The notes below the pieces were generated by a model. It had not been told where the DNA came from and searched no databases. It worked only from the letters and a program-made list of their open reading frames with translations. Both the position numbers and the translations under genes were made by a program. This document shows positions 1-7,837 of a stretch of DNA of 40,690 nt, one piece after another (within the stretch, counting starts at the first letter, position 1; every line of letters starts with the position of its first letter). Source of the DNA: CAZKCK01 sp964552325 (GTDB taxonomy: Bacteria; Bacteroidota; Bacteroidia; Bacteroidales; TTA-H9); assembly GCA_964552325.1 (NCBI GenBank), contig CAZKHA010000013.1:1-40690 (forward strand). The letters run 5' to 3'.

Positions 1-944
1 ATTAATGGCAACACGGTGGTGGCTTCGGCATACACCATCTGCTCGTAAACCGTATCAACCTTGCCCCATGAAGAAGCTTCTTTCAGCGTAGAACTTGAAC
101 AGGCGCCATCACGGCTGTCGGCTACGGTAATTTGAACAGCATATTTGTGCATGGGGGCATCAAAACCAAGTATTTCGGCACATACAACGGTATCTTGGGC
201 AAAGTTTTTTGGAACACCGCCGCCAATCATAAACAAGCCCGTTGTTTCGGCTTTCATTTTTATCTGGGTCAATTCCAGAAAATCCTTCACCGAGTCAATA
301 CTTACATGTTTGTCAGGGCGCTCCCATTGGTGTTTTACCAGTCCAAAGCCTGCGCTGCTATCGCTAAAAGCGGGGCAGAAAATGGGCACATTGTGCTCAA
401 AACAAACTTGTACCAATGAGTCTTTCTTTACGGAGTTTTTGGTGAGCCAGCGGCCCATTTCCATGATAAACTCCCTCGAAGAATAAGGCCTTGGCTCCAG
501 GTTGTCAGCAATTGCTTTGATGGTGCTATCGCAATTCTGTAACTCTTCTTCGTCGATATAAGTGTCGTAAATACGATCTATGTAATTGCCCCTGAGGAAT
601 TTGTCGTCAATAAAAGGAGTTCCTTTGTAATGTTTAAATCCGAGGGCTTCAAAAAAGTCCATGTCAACAATGGATGCGCCTGTGGCTACAATGGCATCAA
701 TCATGTTGTTTTTAACCATGTCAACGTACACCTGCATGCATCCGCCAGCACTGGTGCTGCCAGCAAGTGTAAGTATGTTGCTGCATTCCTTATCGGCCAG
801 CATCAGGTTCAGGATATCGGCAGCAGAGGCCGTATCGCGCGATGAGAACGACATATCGCGCATTGAATTAATGATGGGGGTGGCATCAAACGAAGTGATG
901 TCAATATGCTTCACCGTTTCCTTCAGCAATTCTTTTTTTTCCAT
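1..944 (-). CDS. deoxyhypusine synthase family protein (3' end beyond window)
   Basis: Reading the minus strand from an ATG at 944 gives an open frame of 314 codons that runs off the window edge. It begins MEKKELLKETVKHIDITSF and contains the deoxyhypusine synthase fold signatures, including a Ser/Thr-Gly NAD region around 'LTLAGSTSAGG' and, near the end, 'ASSWGKV', in which Lys295 (codon at 60-62) lines up with the active-site lysine of human deoxyhypusine synthase. In eukaryotes and archaea the family transfers an aminobutyl group from spermidine to eIF5A in an NAD-dependent reaction. Bacteria lack eIF5A, so bacterial members are thought to act on polyamines themselves, as in homospermidine-type synthesis; the exact substrate here is not known. 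It lies 82 bp downstream of an arginine decarboxylase on the same strand, which supports a polyamine role. Family assignment is secure; the reaction is inference. Confidence 0.85.
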   Translation of the reverse strand, partial: MEKKELLKETVKHIDITSFDATPIINSMRDMSFSSRDTASAADILNLMLADKECSNILTLAGSTSAGGCMQVYVDMVKNNMIDAIVATGASIVDMDFFEALGFKHYKGTPFIDDKFLRGNYIDRIYDTYIDEEELQNCDSTIKAIADNLEPRPYSSREFIMEMGRWLTKNSVKKDSLVQVCFEHNVPIFCPAFSDSSAGFGLVKHQWERPDKHVSIDSVKDFLELTQIKMKAETTGLFMIGGGVPKNFAQDTVVCAEILGFDAPMHKYAVQITVADSRDGACSSSTLKEASSWGKVDTVYEQMVYAEATTVLPL

Positions 945-1026
945 AATAAGTGGGTATATAAAAGTTGGTTCTTTAAATAGTAAGTCTATTGATCAATTTG
1001 AGGCTGCAAAGTTCGGTCAAAAAGTG

Positions 1027-2421
1027 CTAATAACCAAGTATTTTGAGCATTGCCTTATAACTTTGTTCCTTGGCGAAGAGTTTTGTGTAATATTCGCCAT
1101 TCTCGTCAAGGTCAATTATAACGTGTTTTGGGGCAGGCGTAAGGCAGTGTTGTATGCCACCATAGCCGCCCAACGATTCCTGATAAGCCCCCGTGTGGAA
1201 AAATCCGAGATACTGCTCGCGTGATTCTTCCATCTTGGGCAAAAACACTGCATTAGAATGGGCTTCAGCATTATAGAAATCCTGGCTGTCACAAGTCAAG
1301 CCTCCTAAGTGAACACGTTGGTATTCAGAGTTCCAATTGTTAACAGCCAATAGAATGTAGCGTTGGCTAATGGCCCAGGTGTCGGGCAAGGTGGTCATAA
1401 ACGAGCTGTCAATCATGTTCCAAAGTTCGCGGTCGTTTTGTTGCTTTTGGTTAACAATCGAGTACAACACAGCTCCGCTTTCGCCCACGGTATAGGTGCC
1501 AAATTCGGTAAAAATATCTGGCTCAGGCACGCCCGCTTGTTGGCAAGTGTTTTTAATCTGGGCAACAATCTCTTCGGCCATATATTCATAGTCGTACGTG
1601 AAATCGAGCGTGTTCTTAATTGGAAACCCGCCGCCAATATTCAGCGAGTCGAGGTCTGGGCATATTTTGCGCAACTCGCAGTAAATGTTAACGGCTTTCA
1701 GCAACTCATTCCAGTAATAGGCGGTATCTTTAATGCCTGTGTTGATGAAAAAATGGAGCATTTTAAGCTTCAATAAGGGATGGTTCTCAATCTTTTCCTG
1801 ATAATAAGGTATGATATCGTTGTAGCGGATACCTAGGCGCGAAGTATAAAACTCAAATTTGGGTTCTTCTTCCGATGCTATCCTAATACCTAGTTTTACG
1901 GGATTGGCTAAACCAGCTTCAAGGTATTTATCCAGTTCAAATTTATTGTCAAGTATCGGAACCGTGTTTTCAAATCCATCATTCACAAGCGAAACAATGT
2001 TTTCGATGTATTGTGGTCTTTTAAAGCCATTGCAGATGATGTAGTTGTCTTTCTTGAAATGACCGGTTTCGTGTAATTGTTCTATAATATTGATATCAAA
2101 TGCCGATGAAGTTTCAATATGGACTTCCGATTTAAGGGCTTCTTCGAGTATAAACGAGAAGTGCGAACTCTTTGTGCAATAACAATAATGATAATCAGCA
2201 TTGTAATTAACCTTAGCCATTGCTACATTAAATAAGATACGGGCCTTGTTTATTTGATCCTTTACTTTGGGCAAATACGTCAGTCGTAATGGGGTGCCAT
2301 ATTGCTTGATAATATCCATCAGAGGGATATTATTCCACAGCAGTTCGTCTTCTTCAACCTTAAAATAGTCTTGTGGAAATTCAAAGGTTTGTTCAATAAG
2401 GTCGATGTACTTGTTTTTCAT
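1027..2421 (-). CDS. speA: arginine decarboxylase, short PLP fold-III type
   Basis: The 464-residue protein is a fold-III (alanine-racemase-like) PLP decarboxylase and probably converts arginine to agmatine, the first step of polyamine synthesis in the cytoplasm. Visible landmarks are the PLP-binding lysine in 'YCYCTKSSHF' (Lys84), His223 in the barrel, the glycine loop 'NIGGGFP' (263-267), a phosphate-binding-like 'TEFGTYTVGESG' (305-316) and the catalytic 'CDSQD' (Cys377, Asp378). Classical biosynthetic SpeA is about 630 residues with an inserted helical domain; this is the much shorter form found in Bacteroidota. It is followed on the same strand by the deoxyhypusine-synthase-family gene, so the two likely form a polyamine operon. 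A diaminopimelate or ornithine decarboxylase is the main alternative, but neighbourhood and length favour arginine. Confidence 0.82.
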   Translation of the reverse strand: MKNKYIDLIEQTFEFPQDYFKVEEDELLWNNIPLMDIIKQYGTPLRLTYLPKVKDQINKARILFNVAMAKVNYNADYHYCYCTKSSHFSFILEEALKSEVHIETSSAFDINIIEQLHETGHFKKDNYIICNGFKRPQYIENIVSLVNDGFENTVPILDNKFELDKYLEAGLANPVKLGIRIASEEEPKFEFYTSRLGIRYNDIIPYYQEKIENHPLLKLKMLHFFINTGIKDTAYYWNELLKAVNIYCELRKICPDLDSLNIGGGFPIKNTLDFTYDYEYMAEEIVAQIKNTCQQAGVPEPDIFTEFGTYTVGESGAVLYSIVNQKQQNDRELWNMIDSSFMTTLPDTWAISQRYILLAVNNWNSEYQRVHLGGLTCDSQDFYNAEAHSNAVFLPKMEESREQYLGFFHTGAYQESLGGYGGIQHCLTPAPKHVIIDLDENGEYYTKLFAKEQSYKAMLKILGY

Positions 2422-2493
2422 TTTGTGTATCGGATAAAGTTGCTTTGAATAAAAATGGAGAATCTAAGCAAGTTGGATTCATAAAAAGCGATG

Positions 2494-2501
2494 CAAAAGT
2501 A
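2494..2501 (-). promoter_or_regulatory. promoter -7 element for the arginine decarboxylase gene
   Basis: The minus strand reads TACTTTTG, a perfect match to the Bacteroidota -7 element TAnnTTTG, placing transcription start near 2487 and leaving a leader of about 65 nt before the ATG at 2421. I see no TTG at the usual distance for a -33 element. The rest of the 274-bp gap (2422-2695) is AT-rich with no gene. Confidence 0.55.
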
Positions 2502-2695
2502 CATAATTATTGAGGCATTGATGATTTTTATCAAAAATATTTTTCAACAATTAAGTATTTGAATACCAATAATATATGTTTGTGTTGCTAAGGTTAGCAT
2601 GTCCAATAGGCACCAATTAGGGTAGAATATTCCTGTTTTTGAGCCTAAAATGCTGCTTGAAGGCTGTAAATTTTGTCAAATCCAACTTAATTGCA

Positions 2696-3919
2696 TCAAT
2701 GGAAAGCAGCCATAAGTAATTCAATATCCTGATAGGGTATATCGTACAGGTTGCCGATAAATTTGCTAGTAAGTATTCCATTAAGTATGTAAACCCCTTG
2801 TCTAACGCCGGGTTCTTGTCTTACATACGACTCGAGTGTTCCGCTATAGCCCAATTGCAAAAGTATGGGTGCAAACACATTGCTGAGTGCATAGGATGCG
2901 GTATGGGGAACCCTGGATGCGATGTTAGGAACACAATAGTGAGTTATTCCGTAATTTTGAAAGACCGGTTTACTATGAGAGGTAGGCTTTGATGTTTCAA
3001 AACAGCCACCCTGATCAATGCTAACATCTATTATAACAGATCCCTTTTTCATTTGACTTATAATGGCTTCGCTAACTATTAAAGGTGTGCGACCTTCGCG
3101 GGTATGAATAGCACCAATGGCAACATCGGCAGTGCGCAAACTCTTATTAAGTACTTCGGGCTGAATAATAGATGTAAAAACTCTCTGGCCTAGGTTGGAC
3201 TGCAAAGCCCTAAGTTTATATATATTGTCATCAAAAACCTTTACCAAAGCACCCATTCCTAGTGCGGTACGGGCTGCATATTCGCCAACGGTTCCGGCGC
3301 CTATAATAATTACTTCGGTAGGGTTTATTCCTGGGAATCCACCCAGCATAGATCCTCTGCCTAATTCGGGATTGCTTAAATATTCGGCAGCAATCAAGAT
3401 GCTGGTGGTTCCAGCTATTTCACTTGTTGCCCTTAATACAGGGTTTGCGTTGGAGTTGTCTTTGATTAGTTCGAATGCCAGCGCGTTGATTTTTTTATGG
3501 ATTAGTTTCCTGAAGTACTCTTTGTTTTGGGTTACTGCTTGAATGGCTGAAATGAGTATTTGCCTTGGATGGGTAAAGTCTAGTTCTTGGTCGCTCAGGG
3601 GTGCTACTTTAATAACAATGTCAGCTTTATAAGTTTCATCGGCTGTTTCAACAATCTCGGCCCCTGCCTCGGCAAATTCCGAATCGCTAAAATGCGCTAA
3701 GTTTCCGGCACTGCGTTGCACCATAACCCTATGCCCATTTTGCACCAATACAGCCACCGCCGAGGGAACCAAGGCAATGCGGTTCTCGTCAGGGCTTATT
3801 TCGCAAGGTATTCCAAGGCTAAATTGTTTAATGGTGCGAAGCCCAGCTTTTAGCTGTGCGCGTGGTGCAATGGTTTCGGCTGTGGCCATCATCGCCAAGG
3901 TAGTTTGAAGGTTTTCCAT
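2696..3919 (-). CDS. ald: alanine dehydrogenase / transhydrogenase-alpha family protein
   Basis: The 407-residue protein belongs to the alanine dehydrogenase/PntA family, which oxidises L-alanine to pyruvate with NAD. It has an N-terminal extension of about 35 residues, substrate-site Arg47 ('ENRIAL') and Lys104 ('VIKVAP'), a Rossmann nucleotide motif GAGTVG at 207-212, and the segment 'DVSIDQGGCFETS' carrying the aspartate equivalent to Asp270 of the Mycobacterium enzyme. However, where classical alanine dehydrogenases carry the catalytic histidine in 'YLHLA', this protein reads 'ILISAIQ' (121-127), with no histidine. That makes true alanine dehydrogenase activity uncertain, although the family name is secure. 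It lies 85 bp downstream of tsaE and has a good private promoter overlapping the end of tsaE. Confidence 0.8.
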   Translation of the reverse strand: MENLQTTLAMMATAETIAPRAQLKAGLRTIKQFSLGIPCEISPDENRIALVPSAVAVLVQNGHRVMVQRSAGNLAHFSDSEFAEAGAEIVETADETYKADIVIKVAPLSDQELDFTHPRQILISAIQAVTQNKEYFRKLIHKKINALAFELIKDNSNANPVLRATSEIAGTTSILIAAEYLSNPELGRGSMLGGFPGINPTEVIIIGAGTVGEYAARTALGMGALVKVFDDNIYKLRALQSNLGQRVFTSIIQPEVLNKSLRTADVAIGAIHTREGRTPLIVSEAIISQMKKGSVIIDVSIDQGGCFETSKPTSHSKPVFQNYGITHYCVPNIASRVPHTASYALSNVFAPILLQLGYSGTLESYVRQEPGVRQGVYILNGILTSKFIGNLYDIPYQDIELLMAAFH

Positions 3920-3979
3920 GGTTAGCGCCTGCGTGGTTTTTGTAAAAAAATGAATGTGTGACCCAAAGGAAAGGGTTTA

Positions 3980-4010
3980 CAAAAGTACGAAATACACTCG
4001 GCTATTACAA
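3980..4010 (-). promoter_or_regulatory. promoter of the alanine-dehydrogenase-like gene
   Basis: On the minus strand TTG (4010-4008), a 20-nt spacer, then TACTTTTG (3987-3980) matches the Bacteroidota -33/-7 consensus closely. Transcription would start near 3973 and give a leader of about 54 nt to the ATG at 3919. The -33 element overlaps the final codons and stop of tsaE, so the downstream gene can be expressed independently of tsaE. Confidence 0.65.
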
Positions 4011-4424
4011 GAAAATATGGCGAGCCCCTGATGTTTCATCCACCTTGATTTCGAGTAGTATGCTATCAGATGGCAGCAACGATTCCACTATTTCGGGCCA
4101 TTCAATAAAACAATAGTTTCCGCTTTCAAAATAATCAACACAGCCAATAGCTATTGCATCGTTTTGTTGTTTCAAACGGTACATGTCGAAATGGTAAATC
4201 ATTGATCCTTTGGTTGTAGGATATTCGTTGATGACGGCAAAGGTAGGGCTGTTAACCGTGGTTGTTACTCCTAAGTGTTTGCATAGGAGTTTTATAAAGG
4301 TTGTTTTTCCGGCACCCATTTCGCCTCTAATAGCAAAAACTTTTGTTGTTGGGAATTTGGAGAGGAGCTCTACGGCTGCATCGTTCAAGCCGTCAATATG
4401 CTTAATATGAAATAATTCAGTCAT
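4005..4424 (-). CDS. tsaE: tRNA threonylcarbamoyladenosine biosynthesis ATPase TsaE
   Basis: The 139-residue protein is the small P-loop ATPase that works with TsaB and TsaD to attach the threonylcarbamoyl group to A37 of ANN-decoding tRNAs. It has a Walker A motif 'GEMGAGKTT' (34-42), the family motif 'SPTF' (59-62), 'HFDMYRL' (78-84) and 'IEWPE'. The length is normal for the family. It is divergent from rocD, with which it shares a 121-bp intergenic region, and is followed on the same strand by the alanine-dehydrogenase-like gene. A weak -7-like sequence (CAACTTTG, one mismatch) lies just upstream of the start on the minus strand. Confidence 0.92.
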   Translation of the reverse strand: MTELFHIKHIDGLNDAAVELLSKFPTTKVFAIRGEMGAGKTTFIKLLCKHLGVTTTVNSPTFAVINEYPTTKGSMIYHFDMYRLKQQNDAIAIGCVDYFESGNYCFIEWPEIVESLLPSDSILLEIKVDETSGARHIFL

Positions 4425-4446
4425 TTGTGAAAATTTGAGTGCAAAG

Positions 4447-4481
4447 TTGTCAATTCTTTTTCAATTAAATGCCTACCTTTG
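4447..4481 (+). promoter_or_regulatory. promoter of rocD
   Basis: TACCTTTG at 4474-4481 is a perfect TAnnTTTG -7 element. A TTG at 4447-4449 is a possible -33 element, though the 24-nt spacer is slightly long. Transcription would start near 4488, leaving a leader of about 58 nt to the ATG at 4546. The region is shared with the divergent tsaE gene. Confidence 0.6.
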
Positions 4482-4545
4482 CAGCACTAACTGTTAATCA
4501 GTAGTCATTAAGAATAATAACCAGCTAATTTAATCAACTCTTTTT

Positions 4546-5769
4546 ATGTCGCAACATCTTTCATCACAAGATCTTATTCACCTCGAAGAGAGGTATGGAG
4601 CCCACAACTACCACCCAATGCCTGTTGTATTGGCCAAAGGCGAAGGCCCCTTTATGTGGGATGTGGAAGGAAAAAAATACTTTGATTTTCTATCGGCTTA
4701 TTCGGCTGTAAACCAAGGGCATTGTCATCCAAAGATTGTGAATGCCATGATCGACCAAGCCAAAAACTTAACACTAACTTCGCGTGCATTTTACAATGAT
4801 GCCCTCGGTGTTTATGAAAAGTATATCACTGAATTCTTTGGCTATGATAAAGTTCTGCCAATGAACAGTGGTGCCGAAGCCGATGAAACAGCCTTAAAGC
4901 TTTGCCGCAAATGGGCTTATAAGAAAAAAGGCATTGAAGATGGACAAGCCAAGATTATAGTTTGCGAAGGCAATTTCCATGGCCGCACCATCACCATTGT
5001 TTCAATGTCAACCGATCCCGATTCGTATGCAGGCTATGGCCCGTTTACACCGGGTTTTGAGGTGATTCCCTACAATGATATTCCCGCTCTTGCGAAAGCT
5101 CTCGAAGATCCGAATGTTGCTGGCTTTTTGTTAGAACCTATTCAGGGTGAGGCCGGTGTTTTTGTTCCAGATAATGGTTATTTGGCCAAGGCTAAAGAAT
5201 TGTGTTCAGCTAAGAACGTTTTGTTTATTGCCGACGAGGTTCAAACAGGTATAGCACGTACCGGAAGGCTGTTGGCTTGCGATCATGAAGATGTTCGCCC
5301 TGACATACTTATTTTGGGCAAAGCATTGAGTGGCGGCGTATTTCCAGTATCAGCCGTGTTGGCCGATGATGAGATTATGCTTACGATTAAACCTGGCGAA
5401 CATGGTTCAACTTTTGGTGGCAATCCCATAGCATGTCGTGTAGCTGTTGCAGCCCTTGAAGTAGTTAAGGAAGAAAAGCTTGCTGAAAGAGCTGAATACC
5501 TTGGAAAAATCTTCCGTGAAGAAATGGGCAAGGTTAAAAGCGATATGATTGAGCTAATCCGCGGAAAAGGCTTGTTGAATGCTATTGTTATACGCCCCCA
5601 CAACGGCAAAGAAGCCTGGGACGTTTGTGTGAAAATGGCTGAGAACGGACTGCTAGCCAAACCTACACACCAGCACATAATCCGATTTGCCCCACCACTG
5701 GTAATTACGGAAGAACAGTTGCGTGAAGCAATTGAAATAATCAAGAAATCGATACTATCTTTTGAGTAA
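4546..5769 (+). CDS. rocD: ornithine--oxo-acid aminotransferase
   Basis: The 407-residue protein is a class-III PLP aminotransferase that converts ornithine and 2-oxoglutarate into glutamate-5-semialdehyde and glutamate, linking arginine breakdown with proline and glutamate. Visible motifs are the substrate-entry 'FDFLSAYSAVNQGHCHP' region, 'NSGAEADETALK', 'CEGNFHGRT', the 'EPIQGEAGV' segment, the cofactor-ring aspartate in 'IADEVQTG', and the Schiff-base lysine Lys259 in 'LGKALSGG'. These are close to ornithine aminotransferase rather than acetylornithine aminotransferase or GABA aminotransferase: the 'YSAVNQGHCHPKI' and 'HGSTFGGNPIA' segments are typical. It is a single-gene unit with its own promoter and a strong terminator. 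Confidence 0.92.
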   Translation: MSQHLSSQDLIHLEERYGAHNYHPMPVVLAKGEGPFMWDVEGKKYFDFLSAYSAVNQGHCHPKIVNAMIDQAKNLTLTSRAFYNDALGVYEKYITEFFGYDKVLPMNSGAEADETALKLCRKWAYKKKGIEDGQAKIIVCEGNFHGRTITIVSMSTDPDSYAGYGPFTPGFEVIPYNDIPALAKALEDPNVAGFLLEPIQGEAGVFVPDNGYLAKAKELCSAKNVLFIADEVQTGIARTGRLLACDHEDVRPDILILGKALSGGVFPVSAVLADDEIMLTIKPGEHGSTFGGNPIACRVAVAALEVVKEEKLAERAEYLGKIFREEMGKVKSDMIELIRGKGLLNAIVIRPHNGKEAWDVCVKMAENGLLAKPTHQHIIRFAPPLVITEEQLREAIEIIKKSILSFE

Positions 5770-5793
5770 ACTCGATTGAAGGTTTAAAATGAT

Positions 5794-5829
5794 AAAAGCC
5801 GCTCCAGGATTTGGGGCGGCTTTTGTGTT
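5794..5829 (+). terminator. intrinsic terminator after rocD
   Basis: A 12-bp stem (5794-5805 with 5813-5824, one G-U pair), a 7-nt loop and a terminal T-run follow the rocD stop by 24 bp. The interval 5830-6029 beyond it holds no gene that I can recognise. Confidence 0.85.
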
Positions 5830-6029
5830 AAAAGTAATAAAAGTTGATAAAAGGCTTGTTAGGTTCTGTTCCTTTAGCTTCGTGTAAGTGCGCTGCGCCT
5901 TAGCCCGCTATTCATTTATATGACCCAGCGTTGCCGAGAGGAAGCACAGAGGGGCGTAGAGGGTTGGGAGGGTCGAAGAAAGTGAGTGATTTCGTTTGGA
6001 GTACCTTGTACCCTTCTCTTTAGATTCAC

Positions 6030-6803
6030 TTATTTTTTCTTGTATTTTTCTGCTTCGGCAATAAACTGTTTTACAAGAGGTTCTGACATACCTTTATTTT
6101 GGGTAAGGCGTTCGGGATGCCATTGTACGGCCAATAAGAATGACTTGTCTTTTGGTTCTTTCCATTCAACGGCTTCTATTAAATGGTCGTCAGCATACGC
6201 CACGGGTTTTAAGTCAGCGGCAATTTGGTCAACACCTTGGTGATGGTTCGAGTTTACCAGGCCTTCGCTAACTCCGGTAATATGCTTAAGGATGCTGCCA
6301 TCAACCACGCTAATTCGGTGTACACAGTTTAGGTAATCATTGCAGCGATGCGAGAGGGTGCTATCAAAATCGCTTGGAATGTCAATAATTAAGGATCCAC
6401 CCAATACTACATTAATTATTTGTTGTCCACGGCAAATCCCAAAAACGGGCATTTTGTCGGCAAAGGCTTGTTTCAAAAGTGCCATTTCCAAAGTATCACG
6501 CTGTAAATCGGGCTTATCACAACGCGAAGTATCTGCTTCCTTTCCATAAAAACCTGGGAAAACATCTTCACCACCAGTTACCAATAAGCCGTGAGCATTT
6601 TTTAGCAAAATTAGAGCAGAATCAACAGGTAATCCGTACACATCAACTACATTCAGGGTAGTGTCGGCTGATTTAAGCCAGTTTAAGTAGTTGGGCGATA
6701 ATTTAGAAACAACAATTGTAAGCGGTTTTTGACGGTTACACGAAAGCAGCATAACGATTGGAAATGTAGCTAGAATAGCAAGAACAAGGTTTTTATAGCT
6801 CAT
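6030..6803 (-). CDS. lipoprotein class-I glutamine amidotransferase (peptidase C26, PuuD-like)
   Basis: The 257-residue protein has the glutamine-amidotransferase fold of the gamma-glutamyl-GABA hydrolase (C26) family, which cleaves gamma-glutamyl amide bonds. The nucleophile Cys124 lies in 'FGICRGQQ', and the other triad members His229 and Glu231 are in 'VQWHPE'; 'NSNHHQG' (185-190) is also typical of the family. The N-terminus is unusual for this mostly cytoplasmic family: a charged start, a hydrophobic run and the lipobox 'LLSC' with Cys22, predicting export and lipid anchoring. A periplasmic role on gamma-glutamyl compounds, or on folate polyglutamates, is possible but not shown. It is a standalone minus-strand gene, 45 bp downstream of the thioesterase gene's stop. 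Confidence 0.82.
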   Translation of the reverse strand: MSYKNLVLAILATFPIVMLLSCNRQKPLTIVVSKLSPNYLNWLKSADTTLNVVDVYGLPVDSALILLKNAHGLLVTGGEDVFPGFYGKEADTSRCDKPDLQRDTLEMALLKQAFADKMPVFGICRGQQIINVVLGGSLIIDIPSDFDSTLSHRCNDYLNCVHRISVVDGSILKHITGVSEGLVNSNHHQGVDQIAADLKPVAYADDHLIEAVEWKEPKDKSFLLAVQWHPERLTQNKGMSEPLVKQFIAEAEKYKKK

Positions 6804-6848
6804 ACAATTTATGGTTTAGAACCCGCAAAGTACTAAAAAAAAGTATAA

Positions 6849-7601
6849 TTAGCTATGTTTCTCCCACATAAGATGCGCCGCAATTACTAATTGATTATCG
6901 TTCAAACGATTAATTGAAGCAAAGAAATCACCATTTTCGAGGTGTCCAAGCTTTACTGACAACTCATCGCAGTGCAAGGCTTCTTGAATAAAATTAATCT
7001 CGAATGATTTGAGGAAGTGAGATTTATGCCATTCTAGGTCAAAAGCTTCCATAATCATAGCCGAATAGCGTACATTGTTTACATGGCCATGGGCGTCCAT
7101 GTCGCCGTAACGAACTTTATAAATGTATTCAGGTTCCAGGTGGTTTGGCAGGATGATTTTTCCGGGTTGTGATGTGAAAACGGGGGCTGGGAACTGATAG
7201 GGACTAATAGAATCTAAGAAGTCGAGTTTTTTTGGCCTGCGGGTTAAGGTGCTAATAACCATCCAAGCTGATGTACCTTGCCCGAGGACTTCACCCGCTA
7301 GTGTCATGATTTTGAAATCGCGGAATGCCAGCAGGCCATCGCGGCCAGATGGCCAGGTTTCAACCTTAATACTGTCGGCCCATGATGGGTAACGGTTCAT
7401 AATTATTTTGAAGCGTATGATAACCCAAACTTGCTGGTGTTCAGCTGACCTTTCAAGGCCAAAGCCCAAGTAATCAGCATGGTGCCATGCCGACTCTTGA
7501 AAAAAGTGCATCATAGCCACAATTCCGGTCAAGCCATTAGCAGTTGTATCACGCCATTGTATGGAATATTCGTCAGACCATACATTTCTAAAGGTATTCA
7601 T
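6849..7601 (-). CDS. acyl-ACP thioesterase (FatA/FatB-like double hotdog)
   Basis: The 250-residue protein resembles bacterial acyl-ACP thioesterases, which release fatty acids from acyl carrier protein. The first hotdog domain covers about residues 1-120 and contains 'FQESAWHHADYLGFG'; the second carries 'DMDAHGHVNNVRY' (around 178-190), matching the Asn/His catalytic neighbourhood of plant Fat thioesterases. An open frame continues upstream to 7715, but a TATTTTTG -7 element at 7628-7621 would start transcription near 7614, so the ATG at 7601 (MNTFRNVWSDEYSIQW) is the better start and gives a normal family length. Its natural role in bacteria is probably turnover or trimming of acyl chains. 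Confidence 0.85.
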   Translation of the reverse strand: MNTFRNVWSDEYSIQWRDTTANGLTGIVAMMHFFQESAWHHADYLGFGLERSAEHQQVWVIIRFKIIMNRYPSWADSIKVETWPSGRDGLLAFRDFKIMTLAGEVLGQGTSAWMVISTLTRRPKKLDFLDSISPYQFPAPVFTSQPGKIILPNHLEPEYIYKVRYGDMDAHGHVNNVRYSAMIMEAFDLEWHKSHFLKSFEINFIQEALHCDELSVKLGHLENGDFFASINRLNDNQLVIAAHLMWEKHS

Positions 7602-7620
7602 AGACAAATTTAAAGGGCTG

Positions 7621-7628
7621 CAAAAATA
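7621..7628 (-). promoter_or_regulatory. promoter -7 element for the thioesterase gene
   Basis: The minus strand reads TATTTTTG, a match to TAnnTTTG, with start of transcription near 7614 and only about 13 nt of leader before the ATG at 7601. It decides between the two possible starts of the thioesterase gene. No -33 element at standard spacing is evident. Confidence 0.5.
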
Positions 7629-7765
7629 CACATTCCTATTAAACAAAAAAATCATTGATATACAATGGTTTAGGATTATGTTAGAAAGATTTCGATGTAC
7701 AAAAACCTGACACAACCATACTTACAAAAGTGGTTTTTTTTTGTTAAATAAAAGTTATGGTAACG

Positions 7766-7796
7766 TTTGCGGTACTGATTTTTTCTTCCTACCTTG
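7766..7796 (+). promoter_or_regulatory. promoter of ilvE
   Basis: TTTG at 7766-7769, a 20-nt spacer and TACCTTG at 7790-7796 form a good -33 element with a -7 element one T short of TAnnTTTG. Transcription would begin a few bases after 7800, leaving about 35 nt of leader to the ATG at 7838. Confidence 0.5.
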
Positions 7797-7837
7797 CAGG
7801 CACTTTTTTAAAGTATTAACCCTCTAATTACCAATAT

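Noticed and set aside
1363..1776. 137-codon plus-strand frame inside the arginine decarboxylase gene
   Set aside because: It is antisense to a conserved enzyme with clear motifs and has no upstream signals of its own.
5830..6029. Possible small RNA or gene between rocD and the amidotransferase gene
   Set aside because: No promoter element, stable hairpin or convincing open frame was seen.
7602..7715. N-terminal extension of the thioesterase frame
   Set aside because: It lies upstream of the predicted transcription start near 7614 and has no thioesterase similarity.
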